Source of the DNA: Candidatus Marithrix sp. Canyon 246
GTDB lineage: Bacteria > Pseudomonadota > Gammaproteobacteria > Beggiatoales > Beggiatoaceae
Assembly: GCF_001723685.1 (NCBI RefSeq)
Contig: NZ_MCBX01000012.1
Coordinates: 16,010 to 80,009, forward strand
Direction of reading: 5' to 3'
Length of the DNA: 64,000 nucleotides
Below the pieces are notes generated by a model. It was not told the DNA's origin, ran no database searches, and worked only from the letters and a program-made list of their open reading frames with translations. Each line of letters starts with the position of its first letter. The first letter of the stretch is position 1. The position numbers were made by a program, and so were the translations under genes. This document shows positions 8,315 through 18,240 of this stretch, in pieces.

Positions 8315-10731
8315 TGGAAAAACACCAACATCTGAAACTTCCTTTATTTGAAAGTAATGTTGAACGTAAAAAACGTGGTGGCGGTGGTGGTTTCTCATTA
8401 CCACAAGGTAGAAATAAAGCTCAGTTTTCACAAAAAGCATGTCAGCAAGCTCAACAATTGAGTAATGAATTTCTATCCTCAAAAACACAACTCTTAGGCA
8501 GTATTGATCCAAGTCTTATTTTTGAAATAGAAATCAACCAAGGTGTTTCCACAGAAGCCTTTGAACAAACACTTGCCTCTATGGGAATTCATGTTTTATC
8601 CATTGCCGAGGATAAAAAAGGTTATTGGATTGTGTTTAGTGAGGATGAATATTTAAAACAATTTCAAAAAAAACTTGAAACTTATGGTTCACAAACGGGT
8701 GCAAACTATGATTTTTTCAATGCCATTGAATCCTTTCAAGATATTCCAGTTGAAAAGAAAATTGGTAAACAATTAGCCAATCAACCATTAGCGAATACTG
8801 CTGATTTTATTGACTTAGAATTATGGAAAATGGATGATCCAGAAAAAAATGAAAAATTTATAGAACAATTAAAAAACCATTATTCTTTTTCTCAGTTAAG
8901 AATTACAGATCAACTTATTACAAAATCTTTTGTTTTGCTCCGAGTAAAACTCAACAAAACAGTATTTGATGAAATTATTCAATTAAAAGAAATTGCAAGA
9001 GCAGATAGACCATCAACCGTTCAGTTTAATCCATTTCCAATGATGCAACCCAATGTAACAGACATTGAATTTAATGCTCCTGAAGAAACTGCCACAGGCA
9101 TATTGGTTATTGATTCTGGGATTGTATCTAATCATCCTATGTTAGAAAAGTGCGTTGGTGGCGAAGAAAATTTTCAATCAGGTGAAAGTAAATTACAAGA
9201 TACAGTTGGACATGGTACAGCAGTGGCTGGTTGTGCTGTTTATGGTAATATTGAAGAAAGCTTAAATAAGAAAAACTTTACCCCATTCTTGTGGTTGTTT
9301 TCTGCCAAGGTAATGTATGCAGAAAAAGATTTTAATGGAAATCCTATCAATGCTACTTATGACCAACAAAAATTAATTGAACATCAGTTTAAAGATGCAG
9401 TAGAGAGTTTTTTATCCAATCCTGAGTACCACATCAAAGTGGTAAATATTTCTTTGGGTAATAGTAACGAAATTTGGCATAAGCACTATTCCCGTCAATT
9501 GCCATTAGCCGCTTTGATTGATGAACTAGCTTTTGATTTCCAAGATGTTGTTTTTATAGTATCTACTGGTAATCAATCACCACTGACAGATTATGAATCT
9601 ATTTCTGAAATAATAGAAAATTATCCTAGTTATCTCATCAAAAATGATGATTTTAGAATAATCAATCCAGCCACTTCTGCTTTAGCTCTTACTATCGGCT
9701 CAATAGCTGGTGAAGAGAGGATTGAGCAAGAGCGTGATGGTGCAGAAAAAATAAAAACACCTATTGCTCAAGTACATCAACCATCACCCTTTACACGAAC
9801 TGGCTTCGGTATCAATGGTATGATTAAACCAGAACTGGTTGAATATGGCGGAAATATGATTTTATCTGAGCAATATAGTCGTATTGTTGAGGATAAAGGT
9901 GGCAAACTAACGCTGTTAAATAACAAAGTTATGGAGGATATTATTAAATTTGATGTTGGCACAAGTTTTTCTGCTCCAAAAGTTGCTCATCTTGCAGGAA
10001 AAATTGCCAATAAATTTCCTGATAAATCAGCTAATTTTATTAAAAATATGTTATTACTAGGTGCGGATTATCCTTTTTTGCCAACTAAAGACTTTTACAA
10101 TACAAAAAATAAGAAAAAAGCGGAGCAATGTCATTTATCTGTTTGTGGTTATGGTTTAAGTCACTATGAAAAATCCATCAACTCCTTTGATAATAGAACA
10201 GTGCTTTGGAATGAAGGACAAATTGCCCTCAATCAAATTAAGGTCTATTCACTACAACTACCGGAACTGTTTTTTGAAGAATCTGGTAATAAAAAGATAA
10301 TCGTCACGCTCACATTCACACCTGAAACTCGTGCTACTCGTGGTGATAGTTATCTGGGTAATCGTATGGAATTTCATCTATTTCATTCAGTTGATCCACA
10401 AATATTAATAGAAAAATATGGTGTAATTAATGATGATGTTGAACAAACAGGTGCGCCTGATGATTTAAAGAAATTTGAAATTGATTTTTTTCCCGGTGCA
10501 AACACCCGAAAAGCAGGATGCCATCAAAAGGCACGGAAGATATACCAAAAAAAACCTAAAAACAAACCAAACTCCCCTATATCTCTGGTTATTTTAAATG
10601 TTAATAAATGGATAACTGATCAGACAAAAATGCAGGATTATTGTATTTCAGTTACATTTGAGCATGAAAAAGAGATTAAACTTTATAATGCTATTAGAGC
10701 AAATATCCAGACTAGAACAAGGGTAAGGTGA
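8314..10731 (+). CDS. ietS: S8 subtilisin-family protease, IetS-like component
   Basis: 805 residues with no signal peptide, so probably cytoplasmic. The subtilase domain spans roughly 255-610 and keeps the catalytic triad in D-H-S order: Asp267 (VIDSGI), His300 (GHGTAVAG) and Ser551 (GTSFSAP), with STGNQ as the oxyanion Asn region. About 250 residues of N-terminal and 190 of C-terminal sequence flank it. Length, triad and the coupled AAA+ gene upstream match the IetS partner of the IetAS anti-phage system. The intact reading frames and active-site residues suggest a working pair, unlike the decayed cassettes that follow. Confidence 0.87.
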   Translation: MEKHQHLKLPLFESNVERKKRGGGGGFSLPQGRNKAQFSQKACQQAQQLSNEFLSSKTQLLGSIDPSLIFEIEINQGVSTEAFEQTLASMGIHVLSIAEDKKGYWIVFSEDEYLKQFQKKLETYGSQTGANYDFFNAIESFQDIPVEKKIGKQLANQPLANTADFIDLELWKMDDPEKNEKFIEQLKNHYSFSQLRITDQLITKSFVLLRVKLNKTVFDEIIQLKEIARADRPSTVQFNPFPMMQPNVTDIEFNAPEETATGILVIDSGIVSNHPMLEKCVGGEENFQSGESKLQDTVGHGTAVAGCAVYGNIEESLNKKNFTPFLWLFSAKVMYAEKDFNGNPINATYDQQKLIEHQFKDAVESFLSNPEYHIKVVNISLGNSNEIWHKHYSRQLPLAALIDELAFDFQDVVFIVSTGNQSPLTDYESISEIIENYPSYLIKNDDFRIINPATSALALTIGSIAGEERIEQERDGAEKIKTPIAQVHQPSPFTRTGFGINGMIKPELVEYGGNMILSEQYSRIVEDKGGKLTLLNNKVMEDIIKFDVGTSFSAPKVAHLAGKIANKFPDKSANFIKNMLLLGADYPFLPTKDFYNTKNKKKAEQCHLSVCGYGLSHYEKSINSFDNRTVLWNEGQIALNQIKVYSLQLPELFFEESGNKKIIVTLTFTPETRATRGDSYLGNRMEFHLFHSVDPQILIEKYGVINDDVEQTGAPDDLKKFEIDFFPGANTRKAGCHQKARKIYQKKPKNKPNSPISLVILNVNKWITDQTKMQDYCISVTFEHEKEIKLYNAIRANIQTRTRVR

Positions 10732-10741
10732 TTTTTATCAC

Positions 10742-10838
10742 CCAACAAGGCTTAGCCCGTTACAGCGACGAAACTGGCATAGAACCAGACGGCAAATGGG
10801 ATTGTTCAACTGGATGGAGTTGAAAGGGTGTTGTTGTA
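10742..10838 (+). repeat. Diverged duplicate of the oxidoreductase gene 3' end
   Basis: Bases 10742-10790 match 7105-7153 with three mismatches in 49, and 10804-10838 match the very end of the same gene (about 7220-7254) with four mismatches in 35. The segment between is shortened. The reading frame can be followed to the same C-terminal residues ([11 protein letters not shown], stop). Since the copy is diverged rather than identical, it looks like the remnant of another allele brought in or left behind by insertion of the neighbouring cassette. Confidence 0.85.
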
Positions 10839-10862
10839 AGTTAAAGAATTGATATCATAAAT

Positions 10863-12211
10863 ATGCTAATTAGATTTACTGTAGAAAACTTTTTATCTTT
10901 TAAAGAACGTGTTGAATTTTCAATGATTCCTGCAAAAAAGCAGCAATTAAATGATCACATAATTAAAGATGAAGACATCAATGTGTTAAAAACGGCTGTT
11001 ATATATGGCGCAAATGCCGCTGGCAAGTCTAATTTAATTAAAGCTATGTCATTTGCTAAACAATTAATTGTCAAAGGAACCGCGCCTAATAAATTCATTC
11101 CTATCAAACCATTTAAACTAGATAAAACCAGTCTGAATAAACCTTCACGTTTTGAATTTGAATTCAAACATGGTGGTAAAAATTATGCATATGGTTTTGT
11201 TTTAAATAATAAATGGATTCTTGAAGAGTGGCTTTATGAAATAAATCAAGTGGATGAACAAGCGATATTTGAAAGACAGACACTTTCAGAAGAACAAATA
11301 ATTATAACTCCGGGTAACAAACTTGAATTTTTAAATGAAGAACAAAAAGGTATATTTAAATATACTGGCAATATCAGCACTAGAGCAAATCAATTATTTC
11401 TGACTGAAGTTTCTAAAATCAATACTAAAAAAATTAAAATACCTGCTTTATTAGATGCTTATCAATGGTTTAATCAAGTATTAACAATAATATTTCCAGA
11501 TAATTTAAGCTTTGAAATAAATTCAGAACATATTATTCATAATAATTTATTAAATTTACTCCAAGTATTTGACACTGGAATTCTAGGAATTAAAACAATA
11601 GAAGTTGATTTTGAAAATGAAGTGAAAGACTTAACTCAGGAAAATAAAGATAAGATAATCTTGAATTTAGAAGAGAATGAAAGCCGTTTAATTCATGCTA
11701 ATAATAACAGACAATATGTTATTTTTAGAAAAGATAATCAAATCAAAGCATTTAAGCTAATGACAGAACATTCTACTCAAGATGGATTAAAAGCTTTGTT
11801 TGAAATAAGTGAAGAATCTGAAGGTACACAGCGAATAATTGATTTAATACCAACTTTTATAATATTACTGGAATCAGAAAAAGTTATAGTTATAGATGAA
11901 CTAGAACGCAGCTTACATCCCCGTTTAACAACAACATTATTAGAATTATTTTTAACTTATTCTAAAAAAGTAAAAAGCCAATTAATATTCTCAACTCACG
12001 AATCGGAATTGCTGAATTCAGACAACTTACGAAGCGATGTTGTTGGTTTATAGAAAAAAACCAAAAAGAAGAATCTTCAGTATATTCATTAGAAGAATTT
12101 AAACCTAACTATCATAATGAAATTAAAGAAGGTTACTTATTAGGGAGATTTGGTGCAGTTCCGATGATTAGAAATAATTTATTTCAATCATCAAAGGTTA
12201 AAAATGGCTAG
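10863..12211 (+). pseudogene. AAA-family ATPase (RloA/AbiLi-like), frameshifted near its 3' end
   Basis: The first 396 codons encode an SMC/OLD-like ATPase: N-terminal FTVENFLSFKERVEF, Walker A YGANAAGKSNLI near residues 49-60, Walker B VIVIDELERSLHPRL near 340, and the H-loop FSTHESELL. The frame stops at 12053, but the missing family C-terminus continues in another frame from about 12040 to 12211 (WFIEKN, then VYSLEEFKP, GYLLGRFGAVP). A net change of one or two bases around GATGTTGTTGG at about 12036-12046 restores it. The restored stop TAG at 12209-12211 overlaps the ATG of the next gene, the usual coupling in this gene pair. Such ATPases pair with RloB-like proteins in abortive-infection systems. 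Confidence 0.82.
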
Positions 12212-12656
12212 AGAACGAAAAAAACTTGAAAGAATTTCTGCTGTTAGAGATGCCAGACTGTTTATAATTGCAACCGAAGGAGAACAAACTGAAAAACAGT
12301 ATTTTGAAGATTTAGTATCTAAAAATTGGTATGGATATTTTTTAGCATTAAGTAATCCTTGTTTTGAGTTATGGCTATTGCTTCACATTAAATCCCTAGA
12401 AGAATATCCTGACAATGCTTTAGATGAATTTTTAGAAAATAAAAAAGTAAGTTCCAGTAGAACCCGATTGGAAGCTGAACTAATAAATTTATTAAATAGC
12501 TATAATAAATCTAACTTAGATACAGCTCAATTTTTACCCTTTGTGAAACAAGCAATTGAAAGAGCTAAAAAACTTGATACTAATCCTAAGCAAAGATGGT
12601 CGAATGGATTAGGAACAAGGGTTTATCAATTGGTAGAAAAAATTATTGTAGGATAA
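12204..12656 (+). CDS. RloB-like protein with internal deletion
   Basis: 150 residues. The N-terminus (FIIATEGEQTEKQYFEDLV) and the C-terminal half (ALSNPCFELWLLLHI, ending in a helical tail) are those of RloB-family proteins, which are usually around 200-230 residues. The family's central segment, with its acidic DxD-type motif, is missing at about residue 46-50, although the frame is kept. The protein is therefore probably inactive. It follows a frameshifted ATPase gene with overlapping stop and start codons, the AbiL-like arrangement, so the whole cassette is decaying. Confidence 0.75.
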   Translation: MARERKKLERISAVRDARLFIIATEGEQTEKQYFEDLVSKNWYGYFLALSNPCFELWLLLHIKSLEEYPDNALDEFLENKKVSSSRTRLEAELINLLNSYNKSNLDTAQFLPFVKQAIERAKKLDTNPKQRWSNGLGTRVYQLVEKIIVG

Positions 12657-12673
12657 GTGGGAAAATGTGCAGA

Positions 12674-12698
12674 GTAAAAATCCTAACCAGCTGCCCAG
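12674..12698 (+). repeat. Second fragment of the oxidoreductase gene 3' region
   Basis: These 25 bases are identical to 7076-7100 inside the large oxidoreductase gene, covering the codons for VKILTSCP. The frame then continues for a few codons (VCKSIVL) and stops. It lies exactly between the ATPase/RloB cassette and the BrnT cassette, as the longer copy at 10742-10838 lies between the IetAS and ATPase/RloB cassettes. Confidence 0.85.
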
Positions 12699-12744
12699 TA
12701 TGCAAAAGCATAGTATTATAAATATATAAATACAAATTAGATAA

Positions 12745-13008
12745 ATGAAAAATGAAACTAATTTTGAATGGGATGAAAACAAAAATCATAATGTTTCATT
12801 TGAAACTGCACAATATGCTTTTGCTGATCCAAATCGTGTTTTAGCAGAAGATATTAATCATAGTCAAAATGAAAAACGTTATTATTGTTTTGGAAAAATT
12901 GAAGGCAAAATATTAACAGTTAGATTTACATATAGAAATAATATTATTCGTATTTTTGGTGCTGGTTATTGGAGAAAAGGAAAAAATATTTATGAACAAA
13001 CAAATTGA
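12745..13008 (+). CDS. brnT: BrnT family toxin
   Basis: 87 residues: N-terminal FEWDENKN, then VSFETAQYAFADP, EKRYYCFGKIEG and C-terminal IRIFGAGYWRKGKNIYEQ. This is the BrnT RelE-fold RNase toxin family. The usual short segment between the WDE-K motif and VSFE (an Asn followed by KHG) is absent, a deletion of about six residues that may weaken the toxin. The gene overlaps the following antitoxin start by 17 bases, as in brnTA operons. Confidence 0.8.
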   Translation: MKNETNFEWDENKNHNVSFETAQYAFADPNRVLAEDINHSQNEKRYYCFGKIEGKILTVRFTYRNNIIRIFGAGYWRKGKNIYEQTN

Positions 13009-13117
13009 ATATACTGATGAACCATTAGGTGAATTAAATATTGTGGCAGATTTTTTACCTCTTCCTCAAGAATTAGTGTTTAAAGAGGAAAATGTGGAAG
13101 TAACTTTCACTACTTAA
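12992..13117 (+). pseudogene. brnA: BrnA-type antitoxin, C-terminus lost
   Basis: The ATG at 12992 opens a 41-residue frame whose middle, LNIVADFLPLPQELVFKEE, is the conserved N-terminal segment of CopG/BrnA-type antitoxins. The family then continues with a ribbon-helix-helix segment of 40-50 residues. Here the frame breaks off after VEVTF and stops at 13117, where sequence of an unrelated nuclease gene begins. The toxin upstream thus lacks a complete partner. Confidence 0.75.
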
Positions 13118-13399
13118 ACGTTGGTATAATGGCTACAATTTTTTAGGTAGTTTTGATATAGATAGAATTGAATTAGAAACAATTTTATTTCAAACTGGCT
13201 ATTTAACCATTACAGGAACAAAGAAGTTAGGTTCTAAAGAAATTTATAAACTATCTTATCCTATTGAGCTTTAGAGCAAATAAAACAGCGGCGTTATTTT
13301 GAAAAGTATCAAGATGAACAAGCCGCTATTTATTTGATTGGTGTCGAATTTAATCCTGATGATAAAAATATTGATTCATTTGAATGGGAACAAATGTAG
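13110..13399 (+). pseudogene. Remnant of a PD-(D/E)XK nuclease/AAA-type ATPase gene
   Basis: Three conserved blocks of the large family with an AAA-like domain plus a PD-(D/E)XK nuclease tail can be read. They are WYNGYNFLG (from 13116), IELETILFQTGYLTI (to about 13270), and after a frame change the C-terminal block QIKQRRYFEKY followed by IYLIGVEFNPDDKNI, ending at the TAG at 13397. Full members exceed 500 residues, so most of the gene is deleted. Its left edge is fused to the truncated BrnA gene. Confidence 0.75.
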
Positions 13400-13687
13400 A
13401 TTTTTTCTAATACTATTACTATAGGGATTGCATACGCATATGTCTTACTCTTGTGTCAGTTCAAGTTGTATCAAATACAAAGCCTGATGAAGATCTAAGG
13501 TCAAAAGTGGTTTTTAAGCTTTTTGGTAAGCCATCTTGTAGAGTTGTATGATGGCCCTGCCACAGTGAAAGTCACAATATTATGTTGAACCAAACAGGCA
13601 ATAACTGCTTTGTAGTCGCCTTTACGCCCTACAATTTCCTTCGTTCATGGAATCTTTGGCTGGAGTCATGCAATCTGCACCATAGTT
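13400..13687. other. Intergenic region with one possible decayed minus-strand frame
   Basis: About 290 bases with GC content slightly above the surroundings. On the minus strand, 13501-13640 is open for about 45 codons (VGRKGDYKAVIACLVQHN, then VTFTVAGP, ending KLKNHF) without a start codon; I do not recognise it. No RNA gene or terminator is evident. Confidence 0.4.
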
Positions 13688-14998
13688 TTATTTATTGTCA
13701 TCAGCAGCCTTCAATCCATCAGGATTGGCAAAAGTATTATTTAATTCTTGTACATGGTGATTTACTTTGCTTAAGACTCCTGCAATACGGCTACGCATTT
13801 TATTACCCCAAGCAACTGGTTTATCTATAAAGATCATAAATAATGATCGGCTTGTACCTGTATTTTTCAAAAACGCCTGTGCTAAAGCATTATTGTTAGT
13901 TCTTTTCAGAATATGGTTGGCTGTCAGTTTAGCTATATTCAGATGTAATGATATTAGTAAAATAAAAGTTCCTGTAGCAAATAAGCCTAAAACTATCGGG
14001 TTTTGAGCCGCTAAAGCAATTTCACTATTATTTAACCATGTTCTTATGACAACTGCTAAAGTTACAAATAATATACCATCAATAACCAGAACACGTTTTT
14101 TCCAACGTTTAAGTAAGTTTTGTAATTGTGGTATTAAGTTATTCTGTATATCTTTTGCTGTATCTTCGATAATCGCAATTAGTCGATAGGTTCGTTCTAT
14201 TTCTATATTGTCCATGCGTTTATGAATTTCTTGCATGTCTGTTTGAGATTTTTTCTCTAAACGTTTTAGGGCATTTTGATCTTCAACTTCTATTGCAGCG
14301 TCAGGATTATATATTCTATAAAAATGTTTTCCTGTTAATCCAGCTTCTGCTAAGGCTGCTTGCCAAGCAGCTACTACGTCTTCAGGATTATCATCTTTAG
14401 CTGTGGTGTCCATTTGATTCAAAATGAACATAAATTTATTAAAATCTGGGCGATTAATAGTTTCTGCAACTAAGTGCTTTAAAGTATCTGGCATTGATCC
14501 GGGTTCAGGGCGACGCGCATCAAAAAATACTAATACTAAGTCTGATAAATCAAGAATATGCTGGGTTACTTCTAAAGTAGCAGTACGTTGTTGATCTGCA
14601 TCAAATCCGGGAGAGTCAATTAATATTTTGCCTTTTAATCGTTCAATTGGACAGCTTTTTAATTGTAAATATGCGGTAATTTGTTTACCTATTTTATAGA
14701 ACGGAAAACGCGGATCTGCGTCTAAAGCTAAGCTGGGTAGTTGATTGCTTTCGTCATCACTAAAACAAATAACAGTAAATTTATCATCAACTGCTTGCAT
14801 ACCTGAACGTTGTAATTCTGTTTGTCCAAGGTAGTGATTTATAAAACTTGATTTACCTGCTGAATAGACTCCAAGTATTGAAATCATGGGCCACACTGAA
14901 ATCTTATCGGTATAAGATTGTTCTGGAGATAAAAAGCCTAATTTCTGAGCTATGTTATCTAATTCGCTGAATGTTTCATTAATGCTAGTATCTGCCAT
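13688..14998 (-). CDS. Membrane-anchored dynamin-like GTPase
   Basis: 436 residues. GTPase motifs are complete: G1 GVYSAGKSS (43-51), G3 DSPG (128-131) and G4 NQMD (194-197), in the arrangement of the dynamin/EHD family. A helical stretch follows (about 230-300), then two membrane segments (about 303-322 and 333-353) and a basic C-terminal tail. It probably acts on the inner membrane; the process is unknown. It lies 11 bases downstream of ribF on the same strand and is likely the last gene of the ilv-pssA-ribF transcript. Confidence 0.82.
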   Translation of the reverse strand: MADTSINETFSELDNIAQKLGFLSPEQSYTDKISVWPMISILGVYSAGKSSFINHYLGQTELQRSGMQAVDDKFTVICFSDDESNQLPSLALDADPRFPFYKIGKQITAYLQLKSCPIERLKGKILIDSPGFDADQQRTATLEVTQHILDLSDLVLVFFDARRPEPGSMPDTLKHLVAETINRPDFNKFMFILNQMDTTAKDDNPEDVVAAWQAALAEAGLTGKHFYRIYNPDAAIEVEDQNALKRLEKKSQTDMQEIHKRMDNIEIERTYRLIAIIEDTAKDIQNNLIPQLQNLLKRWKKRVLVIDGILFVTLAVVIRTWLNNSEIALAAQNPIVLGLFATGTFILLISLHLNIAKLTANHILKRTNNNALAQAFLKNTGTSRSLFMIFIDKPVAWGNKMRSRIAGVLSKVNHHVQELNNTFANPDGLKAADDNK

Positions 14999-15009
14999 TG
15001 ATTTTGTTC

Positions 15010-15933
15010 CTAAGAAAGTAATAAAATCTGTTTAGCTATCTTTACATCTAGTTTAATTCTTTGTTTTAATTGTTCTAGGTTTGGAAAATTTTCTTCATCA
15101 CGTATTTTTTGGATAAATTCGATTTCAATATAGCATCCATAAATATTTTGATCAAAATTAAAAATATGCACTTCTAATAGCAATTCTTTACCGTTCACAG
15201 CAGGATTTGTTCCAATACTTGCTGCTCCTAATAATGGTTTTTCTGTAATACCATGTATTTTAACGGCAAATATACCCTTTAATGGAGATATTCTATTATG
15301 TAGAACAATATTAGCGGTAGCAAATCCAATTGTTCTACCTAGTTGTTTTCCATAAGCAATACGTCCACACATTGTAAAAGGACGACCTAATAATTTACTA
15401 GCTTCTTTAAAATTATCTTGTTTTAATGTTTGACGAATGCGAGTACTGCTAACTCGTTGGTCATCTATTTTAAATGTATAACTATTTTCGACGGTAAAGC
15501 TGCTATATTTTTGTAATAACTTAAAGTCACCTTTACGTTGTTTCCCAAAACGAAAATCATCACCTATAACTAAATGTTGTATTTTTAAGCCATCTACTAA
15601 AACTTGTTGAATAAAATCCTCGGCAGATAAAGTTGCAAATTTTTTATTAAAATTTAAACATAATACTTGATCAATACTGGTGTATCGGCGCAATGCTAGG
15701 AGTTTTTCACGTAATCTGGTTAAACGGGCGGGTGCTTTATCTGGGAGAAAAAATTCTTGAGCTTGTGGCTCAAAAATCATGGCTACCATTGGGAGTTGTA
15801 ATTCTGCGGCTTTAGTTGCTAATTGTTTAAAAACTGCTTGATGACCTAAATGTACGCCATCAAAATTACCTATTGTGGCAACACAGTTTTGATGATGTTT
15901 GCGTAGTTGGGAAATGCTTCTAATAAATTTCAT
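15010..15933 (-). CDS. ribF: Bifunctional riboflavin kinase/FAD synthetase
   Basis: 307 residues, standard length. The N-terminal FAD synthetase domain shows IGNFDGVHLGHQAVF near 20-34, and the SSTRIR motif near 160. The C-terminal riboflavin kinase domain begins around 180 with CGRIAYGKQLGRTIGFATAN and contains IGTNPAVNG. The enzyme converts riboflavin to FMN and then FAD in the cytoplasm. The start codon directly abuts the stop of pssA, so translation is probably coupled. Confidence 0.96.
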   Translation of the reverse strand: MKFIRSISQLRKHHQNCVATIGNFDGVHLGHQAVFKQLATKAAELQLPMVAMIFEPQAQEFFLPDKAPARLTRLREKLLALRRYTSIDQVLCLNFNKKFATLSAEDFIQQVLVDGLKIQHLVIGDDFRFGKQRKGDFKLLQKYSSFTVENSYTFKIDDQRVSSTRIRQTLKQDNFKEASKLLGRPFTMCGRIAYGKQLGRTIGFATANIVLHNRISPLKGIFAVKIHGITEKPLLGAASIGTNPAVNGKELLLEVHIFNFDQNIYGCYIEIEFIQKIRDEENFPNLEQLKQRIKLDVKIAKQILLLS

Positions 15934-16704
15934 CTATAAATTACGAGTAGCACGGCGTTTTTTTAATTCGATTAAGGTTAATATAGGTCCAGATATTGCG
16001 TAAATTAAAAATACTAAAAATATCATTTGCGATGGGTCAATTGCAATTAGTACGAATAGCATTATTAACATCGGAATCGTTATAAAAGGTACTTTGTCTT
16101 TGAGGTCAAAGTTTTTAAAACTATTATAACGTACTTTGCTAACCATTAAAAAGCCGCTAGCTAGAGTTATAAATAATGCTGGTATGACTAATGTGGAACC
16201 TTCAATTTGATAGTCTGTACCTAGCCATACAAATCCAGCCATTAAAGCGGCAGCCGATGGGCTAGCTAATCCTTGAAAGTAACCTTTACTTTCTTCTAAT
16301 TCTACTTGGGTATTAAAACGAGCTAAGCGTAATGCTGTCGCAGCAGTATAAATAAAAGCAGCTAACCAACCTATTTTGCCAAGAATATTAGAGGTTTCAA
16401 TTAAGGATGATAATGACCATTGATACATAAGTAAAGCGGGGGCTAAACCAAAAGAGATTAAGTCTGAAAGACTGTCGTATTCAGCCCCAAATGCACTTTC
16501 ACTACTGGTCAAGCGGGCAACGCGCCCATCGAGACCATCAAGTATCATGGCAATAAAAATTGCAATAGCTGCTGCTTCAAAGTGATTCTGAATAGCGGCA
16601 ACTATTGCATAGAAACCAGAAAATAAAGCGGCAGATGTAATTAAGTTAGGTAGTAAATAAATACCTCGACGCCGCTTTTCTGGGGTTTCAATTTCATTGC
16701 TCAT
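15934..16704 (-). CDS. pssA: CDP-diacylglycerol-serine O-phosphatidyltransferase
   Basis: Integral membrane enzyme that makes phosphatidylserine from CDP-diacylglycerol and serine, leading to phosphatidylethanolamine. The CDP-alcohol phosphotransferase signature is present as DGLDGRVARLTSSESAFGAEYDSLSD split over residues about 58-83, with the conserved D-G-AR-G-D-D pattern. About seven membrane segments follow the charged N-terminus. I place the start at the ATG at 16704, which lies just after the end of ilvC; an upstream in-frame ATG at 16731 would overlap ilvC by 20 bases. It sits in an ilv-pssA-ribF transcript. Confidence 0.93.
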   Translation of the reverse strand: MSNEIETPEKRRRGIYLLPNLITSAALFSGFYAIVAAIQNHFEAAAIAIFIAMILDGLDGRVARLTSSESAFGAEYDSLSDLISFGLAPALLMYQWSLSSLIETSNILGKIGWLAAFIYTAATALRLARFNTQVELEESKGYFQGLASPSAAALMAGFVWLGTDYQIEGSTLVIPALFITLASGFLMVSKVRYNSFKNFDLKDKVPFITIPMLIMLFVLIAIDPSQMIFLVFLIYAISGPILTLIELKKRRATRNL

Positions 16705-16711
16705 AGTTGAG

Positions 16712-17728
<1,017 letters not shown>

Positions 17729-17746
17729 TTAATGTTCCTTTTGTTG

Positions 17747-18238
17747 TTATAAATGTAAATTTTTATCACCACGCCCAATACCTAAAATACCTGAACGTAC
17801 TACTTCTTGTATTTTCATATTTTCTAGTGCCTTAATAAAAGCATCTAATTTGTGAGGTGTTCCTGTTAGTTCAACTGTATAGTTATTGCTTACATCAATA
17901 ATTTTACCACGAAAAATATCAACTAAACGTTTGATTTCTTCGCGTTGATTAGATGTTGGCACATTAATTTTAACTAACAGTAATTCGCGTTCTATATGCA
18001 GACCTTCTGTTAAATCAATCAGTTTGATCACATCAACTAGTTTATTTAGTTGTTTGGTGATCTGTTCAATGATGTTATCAGAACCTCTGGTTACCAAAGT
18101 CATCCTTGAAACTGTAGGATCTTCGGTTGCTGCAACGGTTAAAGATTCGATATTATAACCACGCGCTGAAAATAAACCGGAAACTCGTGATAAGGCTCCT
18201 GATTCATTTTCTAATAAAAGTGAAATTGTATGACGCAT
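17747..18238 (-). CDS. ilvN: Acetolactate synthase small (regulatory) subunit
   Basis: 163 residues with an N-terminal ACT domain (TISLLLENESGALSRVSGLF, then RGYNIESLTVA) and the typical C-terminal half ending VVRSGILGIGRG. It binds valine and gives feedback control to the large subunit. It begins two bases after the large-subunit gene ends, implying coupled expression. Also named ilvH when the isozyme III nomenclature is used. Confidence 0.96.
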   Translation of the reverse strand: MRHTISLLLENESGALSRVSGLFSARGYNIESLTVAATEDPTVSRMTLVTRGSDNIIEQITKQLNKLVDVIKLIDLTEGLHIERELLLVKINVPTSNQREEIKRLVDIFRGKIIDVSNNYTVELTGTPHKLDAFIKALENMKIQEVVRSGILGIGRGDKNLHL

Positions 18239-18240
18239 TT

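Noticed and set aside
7256..13687. Integrase, transposase or tRNA-type attachment site expected for the island
   Set aside because: None could be found; the only boundary marks are the fragments of the oxidoreductase 3' end.
13582..13830. Plus-strand 82-codon frame before the GTPase gene end
   Set aside because: It runs antisense into the GTPase gene and shows no conserved motif.
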